This document shows positions 1-14,508 of a stretch of DNA of 64,000 bases, piece after piece. Within the stretch, counting starts at the first letter, position 1; every line of letters begins with the position of its first letter. This DNA is from Diadophis punctatus similis (taxonomy: Eukaryota; Chordata; Lepidosauria; Squamata; Dipsadidae), in assembly GCA_023053685.1 (NCBI GenBank), contig JALIGW010000031.1:7360263-7424262 (forward strand), given 5' to 3'. Below the pieces are notes generated by a model that worked only from the letters and a program-made list of their open reading frames with translations, did not search any database and was not told the DNA's origin. The translations under genes and the position numbers were made by a program.

Positions 1-905
1 CTTAGATGAAGAAATAGAAGGGGAACTTACCAAATTTGCAGATGATACTAAGCTGGCAGGAATAGCTAACACCCTAGAAGATAGGCTCAAGATTCAGATG
101 GATCTTGACAGACTTGAAAACTGGGCCCTATCTAACAAAATGAAATTCAATGTAGAGAAAAGTAAAGTCTTACATTTAGACAAGAAAAACCAAAGGTGAA
201 ACCAGGCTTAATAGCACTAACTGTGAGAGGGATCTTGGAGTCTTAGTGGACAACCAGCTAAATATGAGCCAGCAGTGTGCAATGGCAACCAAAAAAGCCA
301 ATAAAATCCTAAATTCCATTAACAAAGGGATACAATCAAGATCAAGGGAAGTACTAATACCACTCTATAAAGCCTTAGTAAGACCACATCTAGAATACTG
401 CATCCAGTTTTGGTCACCACACTATAAAAAAGATGTTGAGACTCTAGAAAAAGTGCAGAGGGGAGCAACCAGGATGATTAGGGGACTGGAGACTAAAACA
501 TATGAAGAACGATTACAGAAACTGGCATGGCTTGTCTAGTGAAGAGAAGGGCCAGGGGAGAAATGATAGCAGTGTTCCAATATTTGAGGGGCTGCCACAG
601 AGAGGAAGGGGTCTAGCTATTTTCCAAGGCACCTGAAGGCCAGACAAGGAATAATGGATGGAAACTGATCAAGGAGAGATTCAACCTAGAAATAAGGAGA
701 AATTTTCTGACAGTGAGAACAATCGACCAGTGGAACAGCTTGCCTTTGGAAGTTGTGGGACCTTCATCACTGGAGGCTTTCAAGAAGAGATTGGACTGCC
801 ATTTGTCAGAAATGGTGTAGGAGCTCCTGCTTGAGCGGGGGTTGGACTAGATGACCTACAAGGTCCCTTCTAACTCTGTTAATCTTTTAAATCTGTATTT
901 TATGG
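1..905 (+). mobile_element. CR1 LINE, 3' end (5' part outside window)
   Basis: This is the 3' end of a chicken-repeat-1 type non-LTR retrotransposon. The first 190 bases encode the reverse transcriptase catalytic box (KFADDTKLAG) and following residues. After a frame change near 190-245, 246-539 encodes the conserved CR1 C-terminus ([18 protein letters not shown], then [18 protein letters not shown] and MIRGLE). From 540 to about 880 the untranslated 3' region still shows the CR1 end pattern (TTGGACTAGATGACCTACAA, then CCCTTCTAACTCTG). The frame change and stops make this a dead copy. It is not a host gene. Confidence 0.9.
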
Positions 906-2214
906 TTCTGTAATGATTAATTTATTGTATTCATTTATTTGCTCATCTCAACAAGTATATCTGGGTGGCATACTAGCATACGGCATAATATTACATTATG
1001 TGTGTAACATTTATGCTTGTTTTAAGCTTGAACATTTAACTTTAACAAAATCTCTGTGGATTTTGAAGCCAAAAATTTGTTTATCAGCTCAAACTTTTTC
1101 TGCAAATATTTTAAGGCAATGATAAATAATAGGGGGTGGTCAATGATAAATAAAAGGAATGGATATCTTTAACCTTTATTTATTTGAAAATTGTGAAAAC
1201 TGTTCCATTGGCTACGATGTTTGCTGTTTGCACTGTTATATATATTTTAACTCAGGCTTTGAATTCTCCAAGATTTACATTTTTTTGTTCACTTCTGCAA
1301 GTAAAAATGGCCACTGCAGGTTATCAAACTTTTTTCCTGTATCTAGGAAAGTTAGTGCTACTTTTTTTTTCTTGCTGATGTTTTTCCTTGTCTTGATTAT
1401 TAAGTTGCTATTGTACTTTATGTTTTTGTTTGGAATAGATCCTGTTTGACTGATATGTATTAAGAGCTGGGACATTCTCGGAGGGAGTGGGTGGTTAAAA
1501 AAGTCATGATGAGTGTGACAACTGTGTGATTGAAGGCACAACCCTTTTTGTTATATGCAGCACACAAAAACCCATGTAAAAAAGGGCCAATGCTTCAAGT
1601 GAAGCAGTTGTAATCGCCATCTTGACTTTAAAAAAAAATTCTGCAGCAGATGCCTCTCTGACCCCTGGAGACTAATTCTTCAGATTAACCACTTCCATCC
1701 TGTTTATGAGGAGAAATCTGACTTTGGGCAAATAATGTTTGCATCTGAGTTTCATTCTTGTCTGCTGTAAGAACTCTTGAGCAATATCTGGAAGAGCTTG
1801 CCAACTCCAGCTGAAAACAGAAAGAAAGTTCAAAGAAACAAACACGAATTCTGAGGACTTGTGAACATGGGTATGAACGCAGAGTAAGAATACAGAACAC
1901 TAGAGCAGGAATTGAGGCAAGAATGTGATAATTCCCCCCCCCCCTGTGTGTAATATCAAATAATTTTGGATTTCAGGAAAAAAAATGTGGTTGGGTGTTA
2001 TGGAGAATTTTGTAATTTTGCTTTTATATGCACTGAGACCAGACAGTTGTTGCTGATGGACTGCATGTTGTTGAGTGATGGCGTATGTTGCTGAGAACTT
2101 GTGGACAAAATTTTCAAATTTCAGATTCAAAGGCTGGCATGAAATAGATCCTGGGAGTGGCTTCATGGGCAGTGCAGAGAACAGACTAGGAACTGCGCTT
2201 GAGAGACCGCAGAA
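906..2214. other. No gene seen; AT-rich non-coding sequence
   Basis: Open frames here are short and show no recognisable protein motif. The only notable feature is a poly(C) run near 1934-1945. I see no element boundaries or RNA genes. Confidence 0.6.
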
Positions 2215-3177
2215 CTAATGATGGTGCTGCTGCTGCTGCAACACCTCAGTTGGCTGCTTGGCAGCCCATGGTTTGAGGCAGTAAGCACCCTCCAAGTGCG
2301 GCCCCTTCACTCTCAAAGAGCTTGACTGAATAGGATTTGTCCCAAAATCCAAACAAGATTTTGGCATGGAGTATTTGCAAGATGGGGTGTTTGTACCCTT
2401 GCCTCTAGAGACAAGAGGGAGTCCTCTTATTTATTGATGTAGCATGCCAGATGAACAAAACAAGTGTGTTTTCTTAATAAGGATTTAGGGGGCAGTTGCA
2501 TGAATCTAGCCCTTGTTTGTATAATACGCTTAATTGGGTGAAGGAAGGGTTTAGTGTTTTGTGCAAACACCTTAATTCATTCAATCATCTTCCCATTTAT
2601 TGTAATTGAGAGGGAGTTAGTTTTAGTTTAAAACATCTTTTGCAGTGTTTGAAACTAAACACAAAGTCAACTACATCCCATAAACTGGATTAATGGTCAA
2701 TTTTTCTTTCTGAGATAAAGTTGAAGTCTTAAGAGGCCGCATGAAAACAGGCTACTCTAGGCACTCGACTTTATGCCTTGCCTTCCATATTCCATAACCA
2801 TACAGAGACTGAAATAGGGGCAGCAATAATAAAGTTCCATCACATTGTTTGTAATTGCAGCATTCATAATTGTGCCAAAAGAGATATTTTTGGCACTTAA
2901 GAAAAAGATAACCTCCCGATCATCTTCGTGGAGATGGAGAGGATTCAGAAAGTAATCCATGATTTTATATTGCCAACTCTCAGGCTTCACTCTTAAGGAA
3001 CTGAGTGTTGGAGAGACTCTGTTCCATGCAGGGCCAAATCCCTCCAACAGGCAGCCCCTTTCACTCTCAAAGAAGCTGTCTACTGGACGGACTCGACCCT
3101 GCAACCCTTATAGTCTTAAAGAGACTGGGTGAAACATGATTTGGCCATAGAGTGTTTGTAGCAGAGGGCATTGTAGC
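2215..3177. repeat. Two diverged copies of a short dispersed unit, unclassified
   Basis: Around 2255-2420 and 3000-3175 the same order of short phrases occurs (CACTCTCAAAGA followed by a GGCATGGAGTATTTG-like phrase), so this looks like one repeat present twice. The intervening 2430-2990 shows no gene. Family unknown; identified by eye only. Confidence 0.35.
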
Positions 3178-3217
3178 GAGGGAGGGAGGGAGGGAGGGAG
3201 AGGGAGAGGGAGAGGGA

Positions 3218-3266
<49 letters not shown>

Positions 3267-3292
3267 AGGGAGGGAGGGAGGGAGGGGGGGAG
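3178..3292. repeat. Purine simple repeat (GGGA)n/(GGGAGA)n/(GA)n
   Basis: An uninterrupted purine tract with a symmetric layout: GGGA units, then GGGAGA units, then pure GA, then GGGA units again. Apparent open frames on both strands (Gly/Glu/Arg repeats on plus, Ser/Leu/Pro repeats on minus) are artefacts of the repeat. Confidence 0.95.
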
Positions 3293-3299
3293 AGGACCC

Positions 3300-3710
3300 T
3301 CTCATTTATGGTAGCTGGTGCAAGCACTCCATGTTAAAATCCTGCTAGGATTTTGGGTAGACCGTTTTAAGCCAGTCCCCAGAAAACAGAGGGAGTTCTC
3401 TTGGCAGGCAACAGAGGTTTGTGACCTTCCCTGCCAGCTTCCCCCATTGACTTTCTGGGGAAGCTGGTAGGGAAGATTGCAAATGGCAATTATGTGACTA
3501 TGGTGGGGAGGCTTGGCTACTAGTCGTATGTGCGAACAGGTTGCCAAGTACCTGGATTGCAATCACGTGACTGCAGGGGGAATGCAATGGCCATAACTTT
3601 AAGAACAGGTCATATGTACCTTCATTCAAGGGCCGTTGTAATTTCAAACAGGCCACTTGTGTGTTGTAGTAGTTGAGCTGTGTCATGAGTAATTGTCTGA
3701 AGGGTCTCTT
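3300..3710 (+). repeat. Unclassified dispersed repeat, copy 1
   Basis: This shares phrases with 5400-5755 and 7775-7925, such as AATCACGTGACTGCAGGGGG, then ATGCAATGGCCATAACTTTA and GGGCCGTTGTAATTTC. All three copies are in the same orientation. No coding potential or terminal repeats were recognised. Class unknown. Confidence 0.45.
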
Positions 3711-5399
3711 GATCTAGAAAAGGGCACAACAGTTGCACTAGATGAACTTGTGTAAAGATCTTCTGCTACATGTGCTTCAAGCAAGAGCTGTGAATCCAGG
3801 AAGATCCACAGATTGCACTTCACTCTTTAATGGAAAAATGCTACCTCAATCAAGATTAAACATAGAATATCCCTAGAATACTTGAGCAGGGCTAATATTT
3901 TTCATTTATGGCATGGGTCAATATGGTCAGTATACATTTTGAAGTACTTCCTGAACTAATGCATGGATTAGAATGCAGTGTTGCTGTTCTCTAAAGCTTG
4001 TGATGCATTTCTTATCCCCCCCCAAAAAAACCCCACCAAGTATGAAAATGCATATGAAATATTACTTTTGATAGACATGCGTGAGCACCTTGGGATAAAT
4101 TATTTCCTCAAGGTATACTTTGGAATAAAATACATTTGTATTTTATTGTAAAATATTCATGCAGTTTATGCCACAGTGGAGCAGATTTTAAATATGCAAA
4201 AACTGAAATAGACTAATCTTTTTTTTTAAATTGAACTGTTGTCAATAAAATGGTAGAGTTGGGGATCCAGTGTTTTTTATTAGACATTTGTGTATGGTGT
4301 GTGTCTTCAGGAGCTGACAACATCTTAGTGACATTGGCACTGAGGCTTATCCAAAGCTTGCATAATGTCTATTTTCCAGATTTAACAGCACCTGAGTAGG
4401 GCATCAGTATGCACAAAATTTAATCTGGCATGTCAGTGTATTGTTTTATATTTTTTCTTACGGTGCTAACAAGACAGAAATGTAGAACAATTTGCTTTGC
4501 CTGTGGTTAGTCAAGGCTATATGTATTCACTCTGAAACTTTCATTGTATCTAGCAGCTTTCTTCACTCGGCCTATTTCTGTCAGTTTAGGTAGGTGTGTT
4601 AATTTCATAGCTCACACACATGGTTTTATGTTGCATATTTTTACATATAACTCTAATTCTTGAAGGTGAACTTTTGTAGTAAAAACTATTATCTGATGAT
4701 CGCATCAGAATCTTTCCTACACTTTTTAAAAATCCACCTGGTCGGAATTGCTGGGTGAGTGAATCCTTTTGTCTTGACTGAAAGAGAGAAACATTGTCAC
4801 TAGAAGTGTAATGTAGAAAAATTTCTTGAGGCAAGCATACGTGAAACTGCTTGTCACTAAAAAGCCAGTCTTAGCAATTTTCATCATGCAGCATGGAAAT
4901 TAATTAGTCCAATTTTATGGAAATTACTTCATTATAAGTAACTTCAGCTGGTCCATTCATAAAGCAAGCACTTAAAAAAATTAAGAACTGTGTAAATTGG
5001 TGCCAATTCCCATTCCACCCTGCACATTCTTTTTTTTTCTGCCTAAAAAATGGAAGAGCAACAGATGTGCTGTTTCAAAGGGCCAGCACCTTCTGGCTAG
5101 GATGGGTGGATAGCTTGGGCTCCATTTTGCATTCAAACTTAAATAGCAAAATTAACCATTTTAAGCTGGGTGTTTTTATGATGCTTTCTATGTGGTTGAT
5201 TTGTTATCTATTCTGCATCCAGTTATCTGGCTTCCCATTGAGTTCATTTGTCTATCAATGAGTGGAACAATGAAAACTACAACCACTAGCCAGTCAGAAA
5301 GTGATGGATTTTACTAGATAAAACCTCAAGGCTTTTTGCACCACAGTGCTGCCTGGACTCTATATACAGCAGGGAAGAAGAATTGCACTCAGCAGATTC
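3711..5399. other. No gene seen; AT-rich non-coding sequence
   Basis: Short open frames only, with no motif. No clear element boundary. Confidence 0.6.
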
Positions 5400-5755
5400 T
5401 TTAACTCCATGTTGTCCTCACTTCATGATCATAATTGGGACCAGCTGTTGCTAAGTAGTGCAGTAGTTAAGCAAGACATCATGTGACAGGGACTTGCGAT
5501 TTTACTGCCAGGTTCTCCCTTGACTCTGCTTGTCAGAAGCTGGCTGTGACACATACAAATTGTGATCATGTTACCACATTATGCTGTGGCGGTCATAAAC
5601 ACCTGCCAGTTGCAAAGCTCCTAAATCATGATCACATGACTACAGGGATGCTGCAATAGTCATAAATGTAAGAATCAGCTGAAAGGTTACTTTTCAGTGC
5701 AACTTCAAATGGCTGCTAAACAGGGCAGTTGTTAGGCAAGAAATACCTGAAATGT
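5400..5755 (+). repeat. Unclassified dispersed repeat, copy 2
   Basis: Best preserved of the three copies. It contains GATCACATGACTACAGGGAT, then GCTGCAATAGTCATAAATGT and CAGTGCAACTTCAAATGG. Relatives lie at 3300-3710 and 7775-7925. No coding capacity seen. Confidence 0.45.
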
Positions 5756-5966
5756 TGAAATAGCTCATTTCTATAGGTTCTGCTGTATGTTCAGCATATG
5801 AAGGTCATGACACCCTCTCCCATCTCTCCATGCATGAATTCTATATATAATAGTTGTTTGAAAAGAGTACCATGTTGATTTGGGAGAAAACTTCACAGCT
5901 GTCTTTTCGAAAAAAAATTCTAAATGGTACCCATACTACGTTTAACATATGCCTGTCAATAACAAA

Positions 5967-6279
5967 ACTAAGCTTGTCAGCTGGAAAGCTGACAGCCCAG
6001 GTTCAAGACCAAATTTCTGCACGACAGGCTGAGCTCCTGTCACTTGCCCACAGTTCCTGCCAACCTAGCAGATTGAAAGCATGCAAATGCCAGTAAATAA
6101 GCAGGTACCCCTTCGGTGGGAAGGTAACCACATACTATATGCCTCGGCATATAGTTATGCTGGCCATATGACCATGGAAGTGTCTTTGGAGGATGCTAGC
6201 TCCCCTGGCTAAGAAAGGAAGATGAGCATCGCCCCCTAGAGTTGGACATGACTGGACAGGCAAAACCTTTTCTTTTATT
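5967..6279 (+). mobile_element. Sauria-type tRNA-derived SINE, 5' truncated
   Basis: The body matches the Sauria SINE copy at 48474-48822: GCCAACCTAGCAGATTGAAA, then GTGGGAAGGTAAC, GGCCATATGACCATGGAAG and GAAAGGAAGATGAGCA. It starts inside the tRNA-like head, so it is 5' truncated. It is flanked by a perfect 15-bp target-site duplication, CCTGTCAATAACAAA, at 5952-5966 and 6280-6294, which fixes both ends. Sauria SINEs are known from squamates and are mobilised by BovB LINEs. Confidence 0.85.
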
Positions 6280-6294
6280 CCTGTCAATAACAAA

Positions 6295-7774
6295 GCTGTT
6301 GTTTATATTAAGACTCTTAAAGTGGCAGCATCTTTTTTCAGATTCTCATGGAAGCCTGATAAAGGATAGGATGCTTTATTGAATGGTAGAGAGGAGTGAG
6401 CATCCGCACACAGCCATAGTTCAGATATCACTTACTCAGTCATGGGGGAAGACGGTATCAACCTGCAAAATATCTTATTTATAATAAACTTGAATTACAT
6501 ATTAACTGCACAAATATATAAACAAGGATAGAATTTCTGATGTGTAATATATGGATATGGGGGCATTTCTGTAAGACCATCAACAGAAAAAGAGAAACAG
6601 TATTATGTATCTCCTTTTATTAACCTTTTATTTCACAAAATCTTATTTTCATAAGTTTTAAACAAGCTCCTCACAGTGGAGTAATCCATGACTTTTCCAA
6701 GATGGTTTTTAAGAAATAAGGAATTATATTAGGAAGGTCAGCTTTACCAGTACTGATACATGAAGTAATGTTCTTTATATTTTCCACTATTTTGTTTTTA
6801 TGTTTTCATACATTTCAAGGTATGAATTTAATGTTTGAACTTATGTACCTTTTCAATCAATCTGCAATATAGTAAAATGTTCCATTAACACTTTTGAATT
6901 TGGGCCAATATGTGTATAATCTGTTTAGATTTTAGTTGTAAACCAAAGGCAAAAGTTAGAGAGTATGTACTGTCAATTGAGAAGTATAAGAAATATATTT
7001 ATAAACTAATTTCATTAATTTTCAAATTATCTTTAAGGCAAAAATAGAATGTAGGTAAAATTTACAGTTTTATAAAATTGGAAATTTGTTTATTTTTAAA
7101 ATTTTTACAAACATGCTTAGATCGCCAAAGGGTTTTGAGAGAAAGAAATAGTGCAACTTTTCATTCTCTTTCTTTCCCCCCCAATTCATCTGATTTATCA
7201 AATCTGATATATTTTCTTAACCCTACATCCTCTGTTGGAAGGGATGGAATTATCTTTTAATAGATAAGACCAGAGAGAAGGTATTTATTGGAAGGGATTG
7301 AATATTTCAATATTTGCATTGGAGCTTTCTCAGTGTGTTTGTAGGTGGTGAAGTGTTTTGATACCTTCTCTACTTTCTGTAAACCTACAGAATTGTTCAT
7401 ACTAAATACAAAGAGGTGACATATCTGTTTTTGAATCCAAAGATTTAAATACATTTCCTATTGGCAACTAAAGGAGAAAGCACAGATGGCCTAGCATAAG
7501 GTTCTTTCAAATGTTCTGAAATATTATTTTTACCAAATATTATAAGATCATTTTTGAAATGTTATCTTTTATTTGTATCAATATGCACATTTGATGAGGG
7601 GGCAGGAAAATGAAAATTATGCAGGAAAATATATTATTTACTTCTTTCAGCTCCCAGAATGCTGCAACTTTATGTTACTAAAATTAAATTTTCTGCCCCC
7701 TCCTCCATCATCTGTTTTCAGATCACTGGATCGAAAATAATCTTCTGGAGTATGCTAATTTATTGTGATATCTT
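6295..7774. other. No gene seen; AT-rich non-coding sequence
   Basis: No open frame with a recognisable motif and no repeat boundary found. Confidence 0.6.
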
Positions 7775-7925
7775 TTCATCACTAATTGGGCATAAGCCAA
7801 CTGCTCAAATCATGATAATGTGACCTCATGGGTGCTATGATGGCCAGAACTTCAAAAACCATTCAGTGTCATTGTAACTTTGGTTGCTGAAGGAATGGTC
7901 ACAACTTCAGAACTATCTGTATAAA
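7775..7925 (+). repeat. Unclassified dispersed repeat, copy 3 (short)
   Basis: Partial copy of the unit at 5400-5755, with ATGTGACCTCATGGGTGCTA, TGATGGCCAGAACTTC and CAGTGTCATTGTAACTTTGG. Confidence 0.4.
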
Positions 7926-8689
7926 GAGTGAGAGAGATTGGAACTGACATTCTAATTTCTCTCTCCCTCTGATTTGCAGGCAAGGTGGATTCTCCCCTGA
8001 TCACCAGCATCAGAATTACAGGCATGACAGGGAGATAGAAGACCTGCCCTTCTAACAGGCATCAACACACATTACACACATAACTAAGGGTAGGGCTTTG
8101 ATCATTCCAATCACCCATGCCATCGCATCACTGCTGATCCTACCACTACCACAGAAGCCCATGGCCTACTGAATTGCATTTTGTTTAACAATGCCATTTT
8201 GTGGTAGGAATGGCTGTGAGTGGGATGTATTCTCCTCCCTGTCTGTTGCAGTGATTTAGGGGATTTGGGATAAGCATAAATGTTTGGAAGGAGACAATTG
8301 TCACTGCAATCTCACTGCAGAAGAAGAAGCCTTTCTGCCTAAAGTTAGACAGAGCTATTTATTTCAGCTTGTGTGGTCAGGATAACTCTGTTTGGAGAGA
8401 AAAGAGAAGACCAGAATCAGTCTGGAATGTTCTTTTAGTCATCTGGATTTGTTTAGATTATTTTCACTTGCTGTATCTTGAGGAAGATACAAACAAGGTA
8501 TTTTATTTTTTATAATTGTCTTTATGGCATAAGACCAAACAACTAAACACTATTCTTCATTATCTTCTTCAAACATCATTTCCTGAGATATTTATAGTGT
8601 GTCAGGTTTTTAATTAGTTTCATAATGTTTCAAACCACTTTAGAGACCATAACCAATGGAAAAATGGGCATCAATAATTACATTTAATT
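7926..8689. other. No gene seen
   Basis: Non-coding sequence without recognisable motif. Confidence 0.55.
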
Positions 8690-9010
8690 CATTAATTGTT
8701 TGATTATGTCCCATCAGGTCAGTGTTGTCTCTTAGTCATCTTTCTCCAGAACGATCTGTTCCGAACCTGGCTCTTCAGGTCTCCCACAGGTACAGCCATC
8801 ATTGCTGTAATTGAGTCTATTCATTTTATTGCTGATCATTCTCTAATTTTCTTCCACCTCTCCCAATATTATGGACTTCTCAGGGGAGCTGCTCTTTGCA
8901 TAATGTCCCCAGCATATGGTAATTTGTGTGAGATCATTTGTGCTTCAAATAAGAATTCAAGCTTTGAATCGGTCCTCAGTCAGGACAGGATGTATAAGCC
9001 ATATCCATAT
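8690..9010 (-). mobile_element. BovB/RTE LINE, 3' end of ORF (degenerate)
   Basis: Read on the minus strand with small breaks, this gives the end of an RTE/BovB pol protein: a G-(H/D)-IMQR-like stretch followed by a remnant of the basic KRRRGR-like segment, then ITAMMAVPVGDLKSQVRNRS and FWRKMTKRQ. This resembles the BovB C-terminus in layout. Stops are present, so it is dead. It lies about 60 bp upstream of the LIMD2-like frame. Family assignment is from pattern memory and moderately sure. Confidence 0.6.
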
Positions 9011-9060
9011 TGAAGAATTAACCAGCCCAAACAAGTGAAGAGATAAGGCTGTGTGGGTGA

Positions 9061-9459
<399 letters not shown>

Positions 9460-10825
9460 CCCATAGCCTATAGTTCCCCACTTTGAGATCTTTGATATGG
9501 CGATGAACTGAGCTGATGGAGAGCAATGGTAATTGCAAGATTGCTAGGAGCAGGAAAGACTAAGCAGGAATGAACCATAGTTTTAATGGGCTGCGGAAAG
9601 AATTAAGCATCCAAAAAAGTACAGACATGTTGAAAATGGGAAATTTTGCTTTACTCATGGAAAAGCAGGAATACTAATGCTATAAAAAGGACCAGGTCAT
9701 ACTAGTAATGGAATTGCAGTCAGGATTGTAGCTAAACAGTTTGACTAGCAAGCTGTAAATGTGATATTTCACACCTGTACATCTCCTTGATCAAAAGTCT
9801 ATGACTCCACATTATTCCATATAACATGTTAAGATACAACCAGTTACCCTTTTAGCAAGTCAATCAGCATCCTAACAGATTGACCTGGATGTTACTTTCC
9901 TTGCTTTTGAAGTTTAAGTAGAAGAAAGTTTTCCAACAGGCTTTAACCAATTTTTAGATATTCTTTTTACATCCAGTTTTGAAGGAGAAGAAACATTATC
10001 TATTCCCAATATCTGGCCATTTGGATAAACAAATTGTGCAAATAGGCAGCAACATGTTGAATTCTGACTGTAAATTTACTTAGAATCCTAAACATAGCCT
10101 GTTATCTCTTTTCTTATGGGGAGGCTGTGTGCTTCTGCTGCAGACGCCATACACATGACTAGGGTAAAGTAAAGATGCATGTATTCAAGCTTTAGAAATT
10201 CTAAACAATGAAATAGAAAATACAACTTTTGGAATTTCAAGGAGGCATATAAAAGACACCCTGGACATTAAGAGTCCTGGGGGTAGAATTGGTGTAACAG
10301 TTACAGAAGTATGTATATTAGTCCAAAACCCTGATGAACGTGTGTCTGAAAGGGGACTGCAGACCTTGCATCCTAGTTCTCATCAGCTCTGTTCTATCCA
10401 TTCAGCCTTAAACTCTGGGGAAGAATTCAGTGTCTATCTTTTATATCTGCCTTTTCAGTGATACGTGATAAGCTGAAGTACACTTGTGGTGTTTGTGTCC
10501 AGAGCTGCACTGTCTTATTTTTGTAATATAGGTTTTCTGAGCTTTTCCTCTTTGATGTAGTTTATGAAAGTTTTGAGAGATGAAAATGTGCAACTTTTAT
10601 TTCAGTTTCCAAAAGATTTTTTGCTGAACAAGAAACATGTTCTGCATGGGAGAACAATCCAGTCATCATTGTATGCATTAAAAAACCAGGAGTTTAATAT
10701 CACTGGCTAGAAGAAAAGCTGTGGTTCACACACAATTCATATAGAACATATCAGATGGCATGTTCAGGAGCTTTAAAACATGTCTTCCTTAATAAAAGAT
10801 ACAGTGTTTGGTGCCTAAATTCCAG
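9460..10825 (+). other. Downstream of LIMD2-like frame; possibly its 3' untranslated region
   Basis: No gene seen. Part of this may be the transcribed 3' untranslated region carried with the retrocopy. An AATAAA occurs at about 10791, shortly before an (AT)n tract, but no poly(A) run or direct repeat confirms a boundary. Confidence 0.3.
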
Positions 10826-10851
10826 AATATATATATATATATATATATATA
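10826..10851. repeat. (AT)n microsatellite
   Basis: Uninterrupted AT dinucleotides, about 13 units. Confidence 0.95.
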
Positions 10852-12865
<2,014 letters not shown>

Positions 12866-13090
12866 ATACCACAAGGGACTGTAGCTAGATCTTTAAAACC
12901 ACCCAGAATAACATCAAGATGGGAGCCTCAAGCGGCTTCTCAATGCAGAGACCAGTGCCACAAGAGAGAAGGTGTGCTTCCTTGGCCCTCAAAGATGACA
13001 ATGTATAATTGAAAGGGTCTGGATTATACCAACCCAGTCAGCTCATAACAGCCACATAAACTACAAGGGAGATAGGTGGATGCTCAAATG

Positions 13091-13732
13091 CCGTATTTTT
13101 CGGAGTATAAGACGCACCTTTTTCCTCCCTAAAAGAGGCTGAAAATTTGGGTGCGTCTTTTACTCTGAATATAGCTTTTGCGAAGCTTATTTTCCAGCTC
13201 TAACGAGGTGCTAACGATCTTCCCAGCTCTTACCTTGCAGGCTTTTTCATTGTTACTCTCTCCAAAGAATTGTCTTTCCAGCCCTAAGTCTTTGCAGGCT
13301 TTTTTTCATTGCTCTACTTGCTCTGAATAAGTTTCTTTCCAGCCCTAATGTGGTGCTAACGGTCTTCCCAGCTCTTACTGGCTTGCAGGTTCTTTCATTG
13401 TTACTCTCTCCGAAGAATGTTTTTCCAGCCCTAAGTCTTTGCAGGCTTTTTTTCATTGCTCTACTTGCTCTGAATAAGTTTCTTTCCAGCCCTAATGAGG
13501 TGCTAACGGTATTCCCAGCTTGCTGGCTCTTTCATTGTTACTCTTTCCGAATAAGGTTTTTTAAAGCCCTTACCAGGGGATAAAATAATGTGCTGAAGCT
13601 GATCAAACTAAGGACGCTAGCCAGATGAATACCTGGTAGGCAGATTTCCCCCCCATATTTTCCTCCCCAAAAACTAAGGTGTGTCTTATACTCAAGTGCA
13701 TCTTATACTCCGAAAAATATGGTAACTAGGTT
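13091..13732. mobile_element. Non-autonomous DNA transposon with 27-bp terminal inverted repeats and internal tandem repeats
   Basis: The left end CCGTATTTTTCGGAGTATAA pairs with the right end, whose reverse complement begins CCATATTTTTCGGAGTATAA. Similarity runs about 27 bp, through GACGCAC. No transposase is encoded. The interior holds about 2.7 copies of a 146-bp repeat (see next entry). I found no convincing target-site duplication, so the superfamily is open. Confidence 0.7.
13192..13575. repeat. Tandem repeat, period about 145-147 bp, inside TIR element
   Basis: The phrase TTCCAGCYCTAAYGNGGTGC recurs at 13192, 13337 and 13484. Between the copies run CTTTCATTGTTACTCTCTCC and TTTTTCATTGCTCTACTTGC. 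The second and third units are nearly identical. A short open frame across it is incidental. Confidence 0.85.
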
Positions 13733-13850
13733 CTGTGCTATATAGGACTTTATAGGTCATCTCCAGCATCTTGAATCACACTAGAAGCAGATTGCCAACT
13801 AGTGTAGCTCACAGAGCATAGGTGCCATATTGTCATACTGTGTTGTTTAT
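13733..13850 (-). repeat. Fragment of the long L2-tailed repeat seen at 28725-29570
   Basis: AGGACTTTATAGGTCATCTC, the central CAGATTGCCAACTAGTGTAG and CTCACAGAGCATAGGTG correspond in order to GAGCTTTAAAGGTTGCATCT, GGCAACCAATGTAGCTCATG and GAGCAGAGGTGATAC in the later copy. Diverged. Confidence 0.5.
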
Positions 13851-14200
13851 ATTTAATCCTAGCCCCATTTTTTTCATAGTGCTCCTTAGCTTTTATTACT
13901 AGTGCTTTGAGTTCATTTGCATTTTTAGCTATCCCAGTAGTATCATTAGCATACTGCAGGTTATGATATTTCTTTTTTCAGTTTTAAAACTATATTCATC
14001 TTCTCCCAGTCCAGCCTTCCTAAATATAAATTTAGCATATACAGTCTTGCCTCATTTCTTTGCCAACTTGAAGCCTGTCTATTTCACTATGTCTATCCAG
14101 ACTATGGCTTTCTGTCTTATGTACTGTTTTTGCATGAAGGCAGTGAGATGTTCTGGGATTCCCATTTTGAGTTTATTGGAATTTCTATGCTGCCCAACTC
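13851..14200. other. No gene seen
   Basis: A short plus-strand open frame at 13963-14247 has no motif and runs into the hAT element, so it is not a gene. Confidence 0.5.
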
Positions 14201-14208
14201 CTAAGGAC

Positions 14209-14500
14209 CAGAGGTGGGTTCCTCCTGGTTCGCACCAGTTCTGGTGACATCACAGAGCCGGTTCTGTTGGTGCCGGTCCGTGGACATCGCCATCTTTTTT
14301 TGGAATTTTTTGCTGATTTTTTTCTTCTGCGCATGCGCAGAAGCTGAGTTTCTGGCACTGCACATGCACCGCCATCTTGTTTTCAGCTTTTTTGGGGGGG
14401 GTTGCAAATTTTCGGCACTGCGCATGCCCGCAAAGTGCACGCGGCCACGCAGCAAGGGAGGAAGCGAACTGGTGATAAAGTAAGTTAGAACCCACCCTTG
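14209..14500. mobile_element. Non-autonomous hAT transposon (family A), TSD CTAAGGAC
   Basis: The termini are inverted (CAGAGGTGGGTTC at left, GAACCCACCCTTG at right). A perfect 8-bp duplication CTAAGGAC lies at 14201-14208 and 14501-14508, the size typical of hAT insertions. It is 292 bp and non-coding, with many GCGCATGC-like motifs. It shares ends with the disrupted element at 41597-47036. Confidence 0.92.
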
Positions 14501-14508
14501 CTAAGGAC

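Noticed and set aside
246..539. Candidate host protein of 97 codons
   Set aside because: The motifs are those of the CR1 reverse transcriptase C-terminus.
3067..3337. Overlapping open frames on both strands across 3067-3337
   Set aside because: They are translations of the GGGA/GA simple repeat (poly Ser-Leu-Pro or Gly-Glu-Arg) and not genes.
8696..9013. 105-codon plus-strand frame just before LIMD2, possible upstream exon
   Set aside because: The segment reads as the end of a BovB protein on the other strand, and the frame does not join LIMD2.
13192..13575. Regularly spaced repeats that might suggest a CRISPR array
   Set aside because: The unit is about 146 bp with no separate spacers, and it lies inside a eukaryotic TIR element.
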